Assembly: GCA_016713535.1 (NCBI GenBank) | Contig: JADJOY010000027.1 | Coordinates: forward strand, 124,001-188,000 | DNA from: Deltaproteobacteria bacterium | GTDB lineage: Bacteria; JADJOY01 | DNA: 64,000 nt | Reading direction: 5' to 3' | In this document: piece after piece, positions 9,023 through 18,359 of the stretch | Layout of the letters: each line of letters opens with the position of its first letter | Position numbering within the stretch: position 1 is the stretch's first letter | The notes under the pieces: model-generated | What the model saw: only the letters and a program-made list of their open reading frames with translations | What the model was told of the DNA's origin: nothing | Database searches by the model: none | Translations under genes and position numbers: made by a program

Positions 9023-11587
9023 GTGAATCGCATCGTTCCGCGGGGAATGTTCCTCCACGAGGGCGAGGACAAGTTCTTCGTGAAGGGCTTCTCCTACGGC
9101 CCGTTCGCGCCCAACTCGAACGGCGAGCCGCTCCCCGATCCGCGCGGCGTCGAGCGCGACTTCGCGATCATGGCCGAGCTCGGCGCCAACACGGTGCGCG
9201 TCTACCACGTGCCGCCGCTGTGGTTCGCGGAGATCGCGGCGCGCTTCGGGCTCCGGCTGATGGTGGGCGTACCGTGGCAGCAGCACATCCGCTTCCTCGA
9301 CGACGCCTCCACCCCGCGCGCGATCCGCGAGCGCATGGCCGACGCGGCCCACCGCCTGGGAGGCGGCAAGGCGCCGATGGTCTCGCTCCTCATCGGCAAC
9401 GAGATCCCGCCCCAGGTGGTGCGCTGGTACGGGCCGGCGAAGGTCGAGCGCTTCCTGCGCGAGCTCCACGACACGGTGAAGCAGATCGATCCGGACCTGC
9501 TGGTGTCGTACGCGAACTTCCCGTCCACCGAGTACCTGGAGTGCGACTTCCTCGACTACGTGTCGTTCAACGTCTACCTGCACCGCGAGAACGACTTCCG
9601 GAACTACGTCTGCCGGCTGCAGAACCTCGCCAGCTTCCGCCCGGTGGTCATCAGCGAGTTCGGCATGGACTCGATCCGCGAGGGCGACGAGCACCAGGCC
9701 GAGTTCATCGACCACACGCTGCGCGCGAGCTGGGAGACCGGGCTCGCCGGCACGGTGGTGTTCGCGTTCACCGACGAGTGGTTCACCGGCGGCTACGACG
9801 TCACCGACTGGGCGTTCGGCGCGGTGCGCCGCGATCGCACCCTCAAGCCCGCCGCCGAGGCGGTGCGCCGGCTCTTCACCAGCCGCGTCCCGCCCCCGCC
9901 CGACCCCGCCCCCAAGGTCTCGCTCGTCATCTGCGCCTACAACGCCGAGCGCACGCTGCGCGAGTGCCTCGAGTCGTTGTGGAAGATCACCTACCCGAAC
10001 TACGAGGTGATCATCGTCGACGACGGCTCGACCGACCGCACCAAGGCGATCGCCCAGGAGTACCCCGAGTTCAAGCTGATCTCCCACGAGAACCGCGGGC
10101 TCTCGGTGGCACGGAACGAAGGTGCGCTCGCCGGCACCGGTGACATCGTCGCCTACACCGACTCCGACTGCGCGGTCGATCCGGACTGGATGACCCACCA
10201 CGTCCACCAGCTCGTCCGCGGCGGCTGGGCGGCGGTGGGCGGCCCCAACCTGCCGCCTCCCGAGGAGGACTGGGTGACCGAGGCGGTGGCGCGGGCACCC
10301 GGCGGACCCACCCACATCCTGCTCACCGACCGCGAGGCCGAGCACATCCCCGGCTGCAACATGATGTTCTGGAAGAAGCACCTGGTGGACGTCGGGCTCT
10401 TCGACGCGGCCTTCACCGCGGCGGGCGACGACGTCGACCTGTGCTGGCGGCTCCAGAACCAGGGCCACAAGATCGGCTTCTCGCCGGCGGCGCTGGTGTG
10501 GCACCGCCGCCGCAGCACCGTGAGCGCCTACCTCAAGTAGCAGAAGGGCTACGGGCTCGCGGAGGGGATGCTCTATTTCAAGCACCCGCTGCGCTTCAAC
10601 CGCCTGGGCCAGTCGCGCTGGCTGGGCCGCATCTACAGCGACCTCGGCACCGGCATCTTGTCGCGCCGCCCGATCATCTACTCGGGCCCGTTCGGCGCGG
10701 GGCTCTTCCAGACCCTCTACGAGCCGCCCGCGGGCCTGCTCGCGTACCTGCCGGCGAGCCTCGAGTGGAACCTGGCGTGGCTCATGTTCCTCGCCATCTC
10801 GCTCTTCGGCTACCTGCAGGGCGAGCCCTTCCCGATGCTGCTGCTCACCGGGCTCGCGCTCGCCACGGTGTCGATCGGCCAGGCGCTCAAGGTGGGCTTC
10901 ACCGCCGACGTCGACGGTCTGCCACCGCTCCGCGCGCGGCTCCTGATCGCGTACCTCAACTACATGGGCCCGCTGGTGCGCGGCATCGCGCGCCACAAGT
11001 ACCGCACCAAGCGCCTCGCGGGCGTCGACCAGGTGCCCTGGCCCAGCCCGCGCCAGAAGCCCACCATCGACTGGCTCGGCCGGCGGCTCACGGTCTGGTA
11101 CTGGGACGAGACCGGCATGGAGAAGGAAGAGCTGCTCTCGCGAGTGGCGTGGTTCCTGCGCCTGCGCAAGTACTTCGTGGTCGAGGACAACGGCTGGAAC
11201 CCGTGGGACCTGCGCGTCTACCGTGGGGTGTGGACGCGCGCCGAGGTGCGCGCGCTGTGCGAGAACCACGGCGGGCTGAAGCGCCAGGTGGACGTGGAGG
11301 TGCGGCTGCGCACCAGCGGCTGGGCGAAGTTCGTGCTCGCGCTCTTCCCGCTCACCATCGGCCTCACCGCGATGGTCCAGGACTGGCGCACCGCGCTGCT
11401 CGCCGGCATCGCGACCTTCGCCTCGGCGGTCTTCATCGCCGCCGAGCAGGTCGAGCTGGGGCGCGAGCTCTTCCGGGTGGTCGAGGTGGTGGCGGCGCAG
11501 ATCCCGCTGCTTCCGCCGCCGCGCTTCGGGCGCGAGGCCAAGTCGACCCACGTGCGCGGAAGCGAGCCGGCCTCCACCGCCGCGTGA
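9023..11587 (+). CDS. GH-A glycoside hydrolase / GT2 glycosyltransferase fusion with an in-frame TAG
   Basis: GTG 9023 with GGAG upstream. Residues 1-290 resemble a clan GH-A TIM barrel, with putative acid/base Glu127 in IGNEIPP and nucleophile Glu212 in VISEFG. From about residue 300 there is a GT2 domain: VSLVICAYNAERTL, VIIVDDGSTDRTK, the DSD metal motif and AGDDVDLCWRL. The C-terminus has two hydrophobic blocks (ATVSIGQALK region and FVLALFPLTIGL). Codon 506 (10538-10540) is TAG between AYLK and QKGYGLAEG, where GT2 relatives usually have YL-K/R-QQ-GYG, so CAG to TAG is likely. The reading frame is otherwise continuous. An ABC exporter follows 7 bp later, suggesting extracellular glucan synthesis and export. 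Confidence 0.82.
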
Positions 11588-11594
11588 GCGCCCG

Positions 11595-13397
11595 ATGAGC
11601 GGCGACGCGCCACGCCCTCGCCGCCCGTTCGCCGTCCACGCGCGGCTGCTGCGCTACCTCGGGCCGCACTCCGCGCGCTTCGGCGCGATCTTGCTCCAGC
11701 TCGCGGTGGTGTCGGTGCTCGGGCTGGCGCGGCCATGGCCGCTCAAGCTCGCCGTCGACCACGTCTTCGGCGCCATGGGCGGCCTGCCGGCTTGGCTACC
11801 GGCCGAACGCTCCACGCTCTTCGCGGTGCTGATCGGGGCGTCGCTGCTGATCGAGACCATCCCCGCATGGTGGGGCGTGTGGCTCAACTGGCAGACGATC
11901 GGCCTCGGCCAGCGGCTGGTGAACGACTTCCGCGCCGACACCGTCCAGCACCTGCACCGCCTGTCGCTGCTCTTCTTCACCCGCCATCCGCCCGACGACC
12001 TCGTCTACCGGCTCACCGCCAACACCTTCTCGGTGCAGTCGATCACCATGGGCGGGCTCTACCCGCTCGGCAGCGCGCTGCTGACGCTCGGCGGGATGCT
12101 CGCGATCATGCTGCGCCTCGACTGGCGGCTCACGCTGGTGTCGATCGCGGTGCTGCCGTTCTTCGCGGTGATCATCCGCTCGATGTCGGTGGTGGTCGGC
12201 CCGCGCGCGACGCGCCTCGCCGAGAGCGAGAGCCAGCTCCTCTCGGAGGCGCAGCGCGGCGTGCGGGCGGTGCACCTGGTGCAGGCGTTCACCGCGGAAG
12301 ACGACGAGGTGCGCCGCTTCATGGCGCAGAGCGAGCGCACCCTCGAGCAGGCGCTCAAGCTCTACACGCTGCAGACGCTGTACTCGTCGGCCACCACCAC
12401 CGTCGCCGCGGTCGGCACCGTGGCGGTCCTCTACGTGGGCGGCGGCGCGGTCATGGCGGGGCGGCTCACCGTCGGCGACCTGCTGGTCTTCCTCTCCTAC
12501 CTCGCCTCGCTCTACGGGCCGATCAATTCGATCGTCCAGACCTTCTCCACGATCCAGGCCGCGGCGGCGCAGGCACAGCGGGTGTTCGAGGTCCTCGACT
12601 CCGAGCCCGAGGTCGGTAGCCGACCCGGCGCCAAGGTGGTGAGCGCGCCGCGCGGCGCGGTGCAGTTCGAGAACGTGCGCTTCCGCTACCCCGCGGCGAG
12701 CGAGCTCGCGCTCGTCGACGTGAGCTTCGAGGTGCCGGGCGGCACGTCGGTGGCGCTGGTCGGCCCGACCGGCGCGGGCAAGACCACCTTGTGCTCGATG
12801 ATCGTGCGCTTCTTCGACCCCGTCGAAGGCACGGTGCGCTTCGACGGCGTCGACCTCCGCGACCTCGACCTCAAGAGCTACCGGAGGCGCCTCGCGGTGG
12901 TGCCGCAGTCGCCGCTGCTCTTCCACGCCACCGTGAACCAGAACCTCCTCTACGGCCGCCCGGACGCGAGCCGTGAGCAGGTGCTGCGCGCGGCGCACGC
13001 GGCCGAGGCGGCGGGGTTCATCGAGAAGCTGCCGCACGGCTACGACACCGTGATCGGCCCCGACGGCGTGCAGCTCTCGCTCGGCCAGCAGCAGCGCCTC
13101 ACGATCGCGCGGGCGCTGCTGCGCGACCCCACGGTGCTGATCCTCGACGAGCCCACCGCCTCCCTCGACGCCGAGACCGAGCGCTCGGTGATCCACGGCA
13201 TCGAGACGCTGATGAAGGGGCGCACCACGTTCGTGATCGCGCACCGCCTCTCCACCGTGCGGCGCGCAGACCTGATCCTGGTGCTCGAGAACGGGCGGAT
13301 CGTCCAGCGCGGCACCTTCGACGAGCTCCGCGCCGTGCCTGGCCTCTTCCAGCGCCTCGTCGAAGCCCAGTTCGAGGAAGACACGGCGCCGCGGTAG
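11595..13397 (+). CDS. ABC exporter, fused membrane and ATPase domains (MsbA/NdvA-like)
   Basis: 600 residues. The N-terminal 310 residues form a six-helix type I exporter domain; the ATPase has Walker A VGPTGAGKTT, Q-loop VVPQSPLLFH, signature VQLSLGQQQRL, Walker B VLILDEPTASLD and H-loop FVIAHRLSTVRRA. The usual LSGGQ is LSLGQ here. The protein would act as a homodimer exporting a lipid- or glycan-type substrate. It starts 7 bp after the GH/GT2 stop, so translational coupling is likely, and the pair recalls NdvB-NdvA of cyclic beta-glucan systems. The substrate assignment is inferred from the neighbour. Confidence 0.88.
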   Translation: MSGDAPRPRRPFAVHARLLRYLGPHSARFGAILLQLAVVSVLGLARPWPLKLAVDHVFGAMGGLPAWLPAERSTLFAVLIGASLLIETIPAWWGVWLNWQTIGLGQRLVNDFRADTVQHLHRLSLLFFTRHPPDDLVYRLTANTFSVQSITMGGLYPLGSALLTLGGMLAIMLRLDWRLTLVSIAVLPFFAVIIRSMSVVVGPRATRLAESESQLLSEAQRGVRAVHLVQAFTAEDDEVRRFMAQSERTLEQALKLYTLQTLYSSATTTVAAVGTVAVLYVGGGAVMAGRLTVGDLLVFLSYLASLYGPINSIVQTFSTIQAAAAQAQRVFEVLDSEPEVGSRPGAKVVSAPRGAVQFENVRFRYPAASELALVDVSFEVPGGTSVALVGPTGAGKTTLCSMIVRFFDPVEGTVRFDGVDLRDLDLKSYRRRLAVVPQSPLLFHATVNQNLLYGRPDASREQVLRAAHAAEAAGFIEKLPHGYDTVIGPDGVQLSLGQQQRLTIARALLRDPTVLILDEPTASLDAETERSVIHGIETLMKGRTTFVIAHRLSTVRRADLILVLENGRIVQRGTFDELRAVPGLFQRLVEAQFEEDTAPR

Positions 13398-13464
13398 AGC
13401 GGATCGATCCCCCTCGGGCGGGCACGCGTCGGATGGTGCGTGGATCGCTGGCGGCCGACGGAGA

Positions 13465-13581
13465 GCCTGTGAAGAAACCGCGCGAGGGCGGAGCGCCGCG
13501 GGGGGACGGAGCCCCCCGCGCTACGAAGACCTCGTAGCGACGGGGGTTCCGAGAGCGACCCACACGGAAAAATTCACAGCC
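13465..13581. mobile_element. Short MITE-like element, copy 1
   Basis: Bounded by the imperfect inverted repeats GCCTGTGAA (13465-13473) and TTCACAGCC (13573-13581). The interior has GAGCGCCGCGGGGGG, GGAGCCCCCCGCGCTACGAA, then TCGTAGCGACGGGGGTTCC. A longer copy with the same ends and order is at 41522-41666; this one lacks about 30 bp of the right hairpin arm. No coding capacity. The mobile nature is inferred from two copies with shared ends. Confidence 0.6.
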
Positions 13582-13589
13582 CGGGAGCG

Positions 13590-14855
13590 GCCGCGTGTCG
13601 CCGGTCGCGCGACGCGCGACCCTCCAACCCGGGGCGGTCGGGGAGGGGCACGCGTCGCGTGCCCGGCGATACGACCTGGCGTAAGTATCGCCGCGGGCGC
13701 GGATCCCTGCTCGATCCAGGTCGTACAGGGATCGACGGCATCGGCGACGGTGCGTCGTCGCGTAGCGCCGGTCGCGCAACGCGCGACCCTCCGGCTCGGG
13801 GCGTCCGGGAGGGGCACGCGTCGCGTGCCCGGCGACACGGTCGAGCGGGGGCATCGCCGCCGCCGCGGATCGCCGCCGGATCAAGGCCGAACAGGGATCG
13901 ACGGCATCGACGGTGGTGCGTCGTCGCTTAGCGCCGGTCGCGCAACGCGCGACCCTCCGGCCAGGGCGTCGGGACGCGTCGCGCCCGGCGATACGACCTG
14001 GCGTGGGTATCGCCGCGGGCGCGGATCCCTGCTCGATCCAGGTCGTACAGGGATCGACGGCATCGGCGACGGTGCGTCATCGCGTGTCGCCGGTCGCGCG
14101 ACGCGCGACCCTCCGGCCCGGGGCGTCCGGGAGGGCACGCGTCGCGTGCCCGGCGATACGACCTGGCGTGGGTATCGCCGCGGGCGCGGATCCCTGCTCG
14201 ATCCAGGTCGTACAGGGATCGACGGCATCGGCGACGGTGCGTCATCGCGTGTCGCCGGTCGCGCGACGCGCGACCCTCCGGCCCGGGGCGTCCGGGAGGG
14301 GCACGCGTCGCGTGCCCGGCGACACGGTCGAGCGTGGGCATCGCCGCGGGCGCGGATCCCTGCTCGATCCAGGTCGTACAGGGATCGACGGCATCGGCGG
14401 CGGTGCGTCGTCGCGTCGCGGTCGCGCAACGCGCGACCCTCCGCCGGGCGCCGGGAGGGCACGCGTCGCGTGCCCGGCAACGCCGCGGGTATCGCCGCGG
14501 GCGCGGACCCTCCGGCCCGGGGCGTCCGGGAGGGGCACGCGTCGCGTGCCCGGCGATACGACCTGGCGTGGGTATCGCCGCGGGCGCGGATCCCTGCTCG
14601 ATCCAGGTCGTACAGGGATCGACGGCATCGGCGACGGTGCGTCATCGCGGCGCCGGTCGCGCGACGCGCGACCCTCCGGCCGGGGGGGGGGGCGCGTCGC
14701 GGCCCGGCGATACGACCTGGCGGGGGTATGCCGGGCGCGGATCCTGCTCGATCCAGGTCGTACAGGGATCGACGGCATCGGCGACGGTGCGTCATCGCGT
14801 GTCGCCGGTCGCGCGACGCGCGACCCTCCAACCCGGGGCGGTCGGGGAGGCCGCG
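13590..14855. repeat. Tandem array of about 166-bp units with perfect palindromes, seven copies
   Basis: The anchor ATCGACGGCATC recurs at 13731, 13897, 14053, 14218, 14384, 14618 and 14768; regular spacing is about 156-166 bp, one interval is 234 bp from a partial duplication and the last is 150 bp. Each typical unit has two perfect palindromes with a single central base: GGTCGCGCG-A-CGCGCGACC and GGCACGCG-T-CGCGTGCC. It also carries CCCTGCTCGATCCAGGTCG and TACAGGGATCG. Frames across it are repeat artefacts. A solitary copy is at 6120-6215, and the second palindrome in related form recurs at about 41130 and 41430. Confidence 0.92.
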
Positions 14856-14866
14856 GGGCGACCGGA

Positions 14867-15226
14867 TCAATCGTCGTCGTCGTCGATGCCCTCGAAGGCC
14901 CGCAGCTCCTCGTGGAGCTGGATCCCCGACTCGAGGTGCGCGAGCAACCGGGGTGAGACCGCGGTGCGGTCGAGCGCGCGCGAGGCGATCGCGTGGCTCA
15001 CCGCGCTCTCGGGCGAGCGGTAGGCGTAGCGCTTGTAGATCTCGCGATTCACGCCGTCGTGGAAATCGTGGATCTGGTCGATCAGCTTGGCGGCGCTGAG
15101 CCGCCCCTTGCGCCACGCCTCGAACGCATCGGCGAGCGGCCCGAGCGCTTGCGCGAGCTCGGCGTCGTGCGCCCGCTTCGCCACCTCGCGCAGCTCGCGA
15201 CGTAAGGACTTCGGGACCTCGGCCAT
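14867..15226 (-). CDS. Conserved small helical protein, function unknown
   Basis: 119 residues from ATG 15226. It is predicted mainly helical and charged (KSLRRELREVAKRAHDAELA), then FEAWRKGRLSAAKLIDQIHD, FHDGVNREIYKRYAYRSPES and a final run of five aspartates. No transmembrane segment or signal peptide. I recall similar small proteins with an FHDG-RELYKRY-like centre in proteobacteria without an assigned function, but cannot name the family. It lies between the 166-bp array and a divergently oriented glycosyltransferase whose ATG is 57 bp away. Confidence 0.6.
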   Translation of the reverse strand: MAEVPKSLRRELREVAKRAHDAELAQALGPLADAFEAWRKGRLSAAKLIDQIHDFHDGVNREIYKRYAYRSPESAVSHAIASRALDRTAVSPRLLAHLESGIQLHEELRAFEGIDDDDD

Positions 15227-15283
15227 CGGGACCTCCTCGGCTGGGGACATCACCCCGGCGGGTGAGGCAGACTCGGCTGGATC

Positions 15284-16486
15284 ATGGCTCGCCCGCTGCG
15301 CATCGTCACCACCGGCCTGGCGGCGACGTATCCGCTCGGCGGTGTCTTCTGGGACTACCTGCAGTACCCGCTCGGCTTCCAGCGCCTCGGCCACGAGGTG
15401 CTCTACCTCGAGGACACCGGGCGCTGGTGCTACGACGCGGAGGCGCAGACCTTCGTCGAGGGCGGCGCCGCCAACGCGCGCTTCCTCGCCCGCGAGATCG
15501 CGCGCCTCGATCCGTCACTCGCCGAGCGCTGGTTCTTCCGCGACGGCACCGGCGCCACCTTCGGCCAGCCGTGGGCGGACGTACGCCGCTTCGTCCGCGA
15601 GGCCGACCTCTTCTTGCACATCTCTGCGTCGTGCTGGATGCGCGACGAGTACTGGACCTCGGGGGTGGTCGCGTTCATCGACTCCGACCCGATGTACACG
15701 CAGGCGTCCGTGCCGGGGTACGTGGCCGGCACCATCGGCGCGGAGGAGCGCGCGCGCGTCGACATGTTGCGCCGCCACCACCTCCACTTCACGTTCGGCG
15801 AGAACGTCGGCGCGCCGGGCTGCAAGGTGCCGACGGCGCTCTTCGACTGGCTGCCCACCCGCCAGCCGATCGTCCTCGACTGCTTCGAGGGCGCCGCCCG
15901 GCCGCTCGCGAGCCGCCGCCGCGTGCTCACCACCGTCGCGAGCTGGGAGCCGCACGCGAAGCCGCTGGTGGTCGAGGACGTGCGCTACTTCGGGAAGAGC
16001 GCCGAGTTCGAACGCTTCCTCGGCGTGCCGGCGCGCGCGGCGCTGCCGATCGAGGTGGCGCTCTCCGGCCCCGCGCCGCGCGACCACCTGCGCGCCCACG
16101 GCTTCCAGCTCGTCGACCCCGCCGGCGTGTCGGGCGACGGCTGGGTCTACCGCGACTACCTCGCCGACTCGTTCGCCGAGTGGAGCGTCGCCAAGCACGC
16201 CTACGCCGCGAGCAAGAGCGGCTGGTTCTCGTGCCGCTCCGCCTGCTACCTGGCGCTCGGCGTGCCGGTGATCGTCGAGGACACGGGGTTCGGCGCGGCG
16301 ATCCCCACCGGCGCGGGCGTGCTGGCGTTCGACTCGCCGGACGAGAGCGTCGACGCCATCGCGCGCGTGGAGCGCGAGCCCGAGCGCCACGCCGCCGCGG
16401 CGCTGGCGGTGGCGCGCTCCCACTTCGACGCGCGCACCGTGCTCGGCGCGCTCCTCGAGCGCGCCCTCGGCGCGCGGCGCGGCTGA
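15284..16486 (+). CDS. Glycosyltransferase-like protein, GT-B type, copy 1
   Basis: 400 residues beginning MARPLRIVTTGLAATYPLGG. The N-terminal Rossmann-like half has GFQRLGHEVLYLED. The C-terminal half has YRDYLADSFAEWSVAKHAYA, SGWFSCRSACYLALGVPVIV and EDTGFGAAIPTGAGVLAF, matching the donor-binding side of GT-B enzymes. The next gene is a clear paralogue, so they probably act on the same glycan. The acceptor and sugar cannot be read from sequence. Family placement (GT4-like) is tentative. Confidence 0.72.
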   Translation: MARPLRIVTTGLAATYPLGGVFWDYLQYPLGFQRLGHEVLYLEDTGRWCYDAEAQTFVEGGAANARFLAREIARLDPSLAERWFFRDGTGATFGQPWADVRRFVREADLFLHISASCWMRDEYWTSGVVAFIDSDPMYTQASVPGYVAGTIGAEERARVDMLRRHHLHFTFGENVGAPGCKVPTALFDWLPTRQPIVLDCFEGAARPLASRRRVLTTVASWEPHAKPLVVEDVRYFGKSAEFERFLGVPARAALPIEVALSGPAPRDHLRAHGFQLVDPAGVSGDGWVYRDYLADSFAEWSVAKHAYAASKSGWFSCRSACYLALGVPVIVEDTGFGAAIPTGAGVLAFDSPDESVDAIARVEREPERHAAAALAVARSHFDARTVLGALLERALGARRG

Positions 16487-16500
16487 CCGGGCCCGCGACC

Positions 16501-17658
16501 ATGCCTCGCCTACGCGTCGTCGTCGCCGGCTACTTCGTGCGCTGCCCGATGGGTGGCTACGCGTGGCAGGTGCTCCACTACCTGCGCGGCTTCCGCGACG
16601 CGGGGCACGACGTCTTCTTCTACGAGGGCACCGAATACGACGAGAACGCCTACGACCCGCTCCTGAACGAGACCACCCGCGCCTACGAGCGCAACGTCCC
16701 GGCGGTAGAGCGCTTCCTGCGCGCCCACGGCTTCCGCGACGACTGGGCGTTTCGCGACGTGGCCACCGGCCGCGCCTGGGGCGGCGGCGCCGAGCGCCTC
16801 GACCGCGTGCTGGCGCGCGCCGACGTGCTCGTGAACCTGGGCGGAGTGTCGAGCTTCGACGCCGAGCTGCGCCGCGGGAAGCGCACCCTCTACCTCGACC
16901 TCGACCCGGTGTGGACCCAGCTCGCCGTCGATCGCAACCCCAAGTACCTCTCCTTCCTGCGGGACCACGACGAGTTCTTCACGCTCGGCGAGGCCCTCGC
17001 CGGCCCCGGCTCGCCGGTGCCGAGCGGAGGCATCACCTGGAAGGCGACGCGCCCGCCGGTCGCGACCGACCTGTGGCGCGACGCGCCGCCGCCCGCGGCC
17101 AACGCCGCCTTCACGACCATCGGCAAGTTCCACGACGAGCACCGCGACCTCGTCCTCGGTGGTCGCACGCTGAGCTGGAGCAAGCGGCCCGAGTGGCTGA
17201 AGCTCGCGGACCTGCCGCGGCGCACGCCCGGCGCGCGCTTCCTCCTCGCCACCGGACCCGACGACGACGCGCGCCGCGTCATGGAGGCGGGCGGCTGGGA
17301 GTTCGTGGCGCCGCTCTACGTGTCGTCGGAACTCGAGCGCTACCGCACGTTCATCCGCGACTCGGCGGGCGAGCTCACCGTCGCCAAGGACATGAACATC
17401 CACGTCGCGTCGGGCTGGTTCAGCGATCGCGCGGTCTGCTACCTGGCGGCGGGGCGGCCGGTCATCGACCAGGACACCGGCTTCGGCCGCTTCGTGCCCA
17501 CCGGCGAGGGGCTCTTCGCGTTCCGCACCGCCGACGAGGCGGTGGCGGCGATCGAGGCGTGCCTCGCCGACCCCGCGCGCCACCGCCGCCGCGCCGCCGA
17601 GCTCGCCGCCGAGCACTTCGAGGCCGCCCGGGTTTGCGCGGCGCTGATCGCCGGCTGA
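16501..17658 (+). CDS. Glycosyltransferase-like protein, GT-B type, copy 2
   Basis: 385 residues from ATG 16501, 14 bp after copy 1. Shared layout: MPRLRVVVAGYFVRCPMGGY at the start, FRDAGHDVFFYEGTEYDENA, then AKDMNIHVASGWFSDRAVCY, LAAGRPVIDQDTGFGRFVP and TGEGLFAFRTADEA. The VASGWFS...GRPVI...DTGFG block aligns with the SGWFS...GVPVI...DTGFG block of copy 1, so the pair arose by duplication. Probably cytoplasmic. The downstream UPF0316 gene starts 9 bp later, indicating one operon. Confidence 0.72.
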   Translation: MPRLRVVVAGYFVRCPMGGYAWQVLHYLRGFRDAGHDVFFYEGTEYDENAYDPLLNETTRAYERNVPAVERFLRAHGFRDDWAFRDVATGRAWGGGAERLDRVLARADVLVNLGGVSSFDAELRRGKRTLYLDLDPVWTQLAVDRNPKYLSFLRDHDEFFTLGEALAGPGSPVPSGGITWKATRPPVATDLWRDAPPPAANAAFTTIGKFHDEHRDLVLGGRTLSWSKRPEWLKLADLPRRTPGARFLLATGPDDDARRVMEAGGWEFVAPLYVSSELERYRTFIRDSAGELTVAKDMNIHVASGWFSDRAVCYLAAGRPVIDQDTGFGRFVPTGEGLFAFRTADEAVAAIEACLADPARHRRRAAELAAEHFEAARVCAALIAG

Positions 17659-17667
17659 GACCGCACG

Positions 17668-18249
17668 ATGTTCGCGTGGCTCTCCGCTCACCCGCAGTGG
17701 CTCGCGCCGGCGATCTTCCTGCTCCGCATCGGCGACGTGTCGCTCGGCACGGTGCGCACGATCTCGATCTTCCGCGGCCACCGCGTGCTGGCCGCGGTGA
17801 TCGGCTTCTTCGAGGTGCTGATCTGGCTCACCGCGGTGGGCCAGGTGCTCGGCCACCTCGATCGCTGGTACCTGGTGTTCGCCTACGCGGCCGGCTTCGC
17901 GGCAGGGAACATCGTGGGCATCGCGGTGGAGGCGGCGCTCGCCATGGGCGACGCGGTGGTGCGCGTGATCTCGCCCAATCGCGAGGTCCACCTGGCTCAG
18001 GTGCTGCGCGCCGGCGACTACTTCGTCACCGCCCTCGAGGGCCACGCCGAGAAGGCCATGCCGGTCGAGGTGCTCTTCGTGGTGACCAAGCGCCGTAGCC
18101 TGAAGAAGCTGCTGGCGCTGATCGAGAAGGCCGACCCGCTCGCCTTCTGCACCGTCGAGGACGTGCGCCGGGTGCGCGAGGTGAGCGTGGGCTCGGCCTC
18201 GGGGATGGACATGTACCAGACCTGGATCCGTCGCTCGCGGCGCAAGTAG
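17668..18249 (+). CDS. UPF0316-family membrane protein (DUF5698/DUF2179)
   Basis: 193 residues. Three hydrophobic helices fill the first 100 residues, including [20 protein letters not shown], the recognisable UPF0316 signature. The soluble C-terminal part ([20 protein letters not shown]) has the alpha/beta layout of the DUF2179 domain. The function of the family is unknown. It is last of three closely spaced plus-strand genes behind the paired glycosyltransferases. Confidence 0.85.
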   Translation: MFAWLSAHPQWLAPAIFLLRIGDVSLGTVRTISIFRGHRVLAAVIGFFEVLIWLTAVGQVLGHLDRWYLVFAYAAGFAAGNIVGIAVEAALAMGDAVVRVISPNREVHLAQVLRAGDYFVTALEGHAEKAMPVEVLFVVTKRRSLKKLLALIEKADPLAFCTVEDVRRVREVSVGSASGMDMYQTWIRRSRRK

Positions 18250-18359
18250 ATCGGCCGTCACGTCCGGGGCGGGGGTGGTGTAGTCTCGGCGCGATCGCCG
18301 CGCCGCGGCGCGCCCCGCGCGCCCAGCCCGTGCGCCGGAGTGATCGCGAGGAGCGACGG

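Noticed and set aside
13590-14855. Protein-coding repeats (Arg/Pro/Gly-rich frames of several hundred codons)
   Set aside because: Frames exist on both strands because units lack stops; palindromes and dispersal show non-coding repeat DNA.
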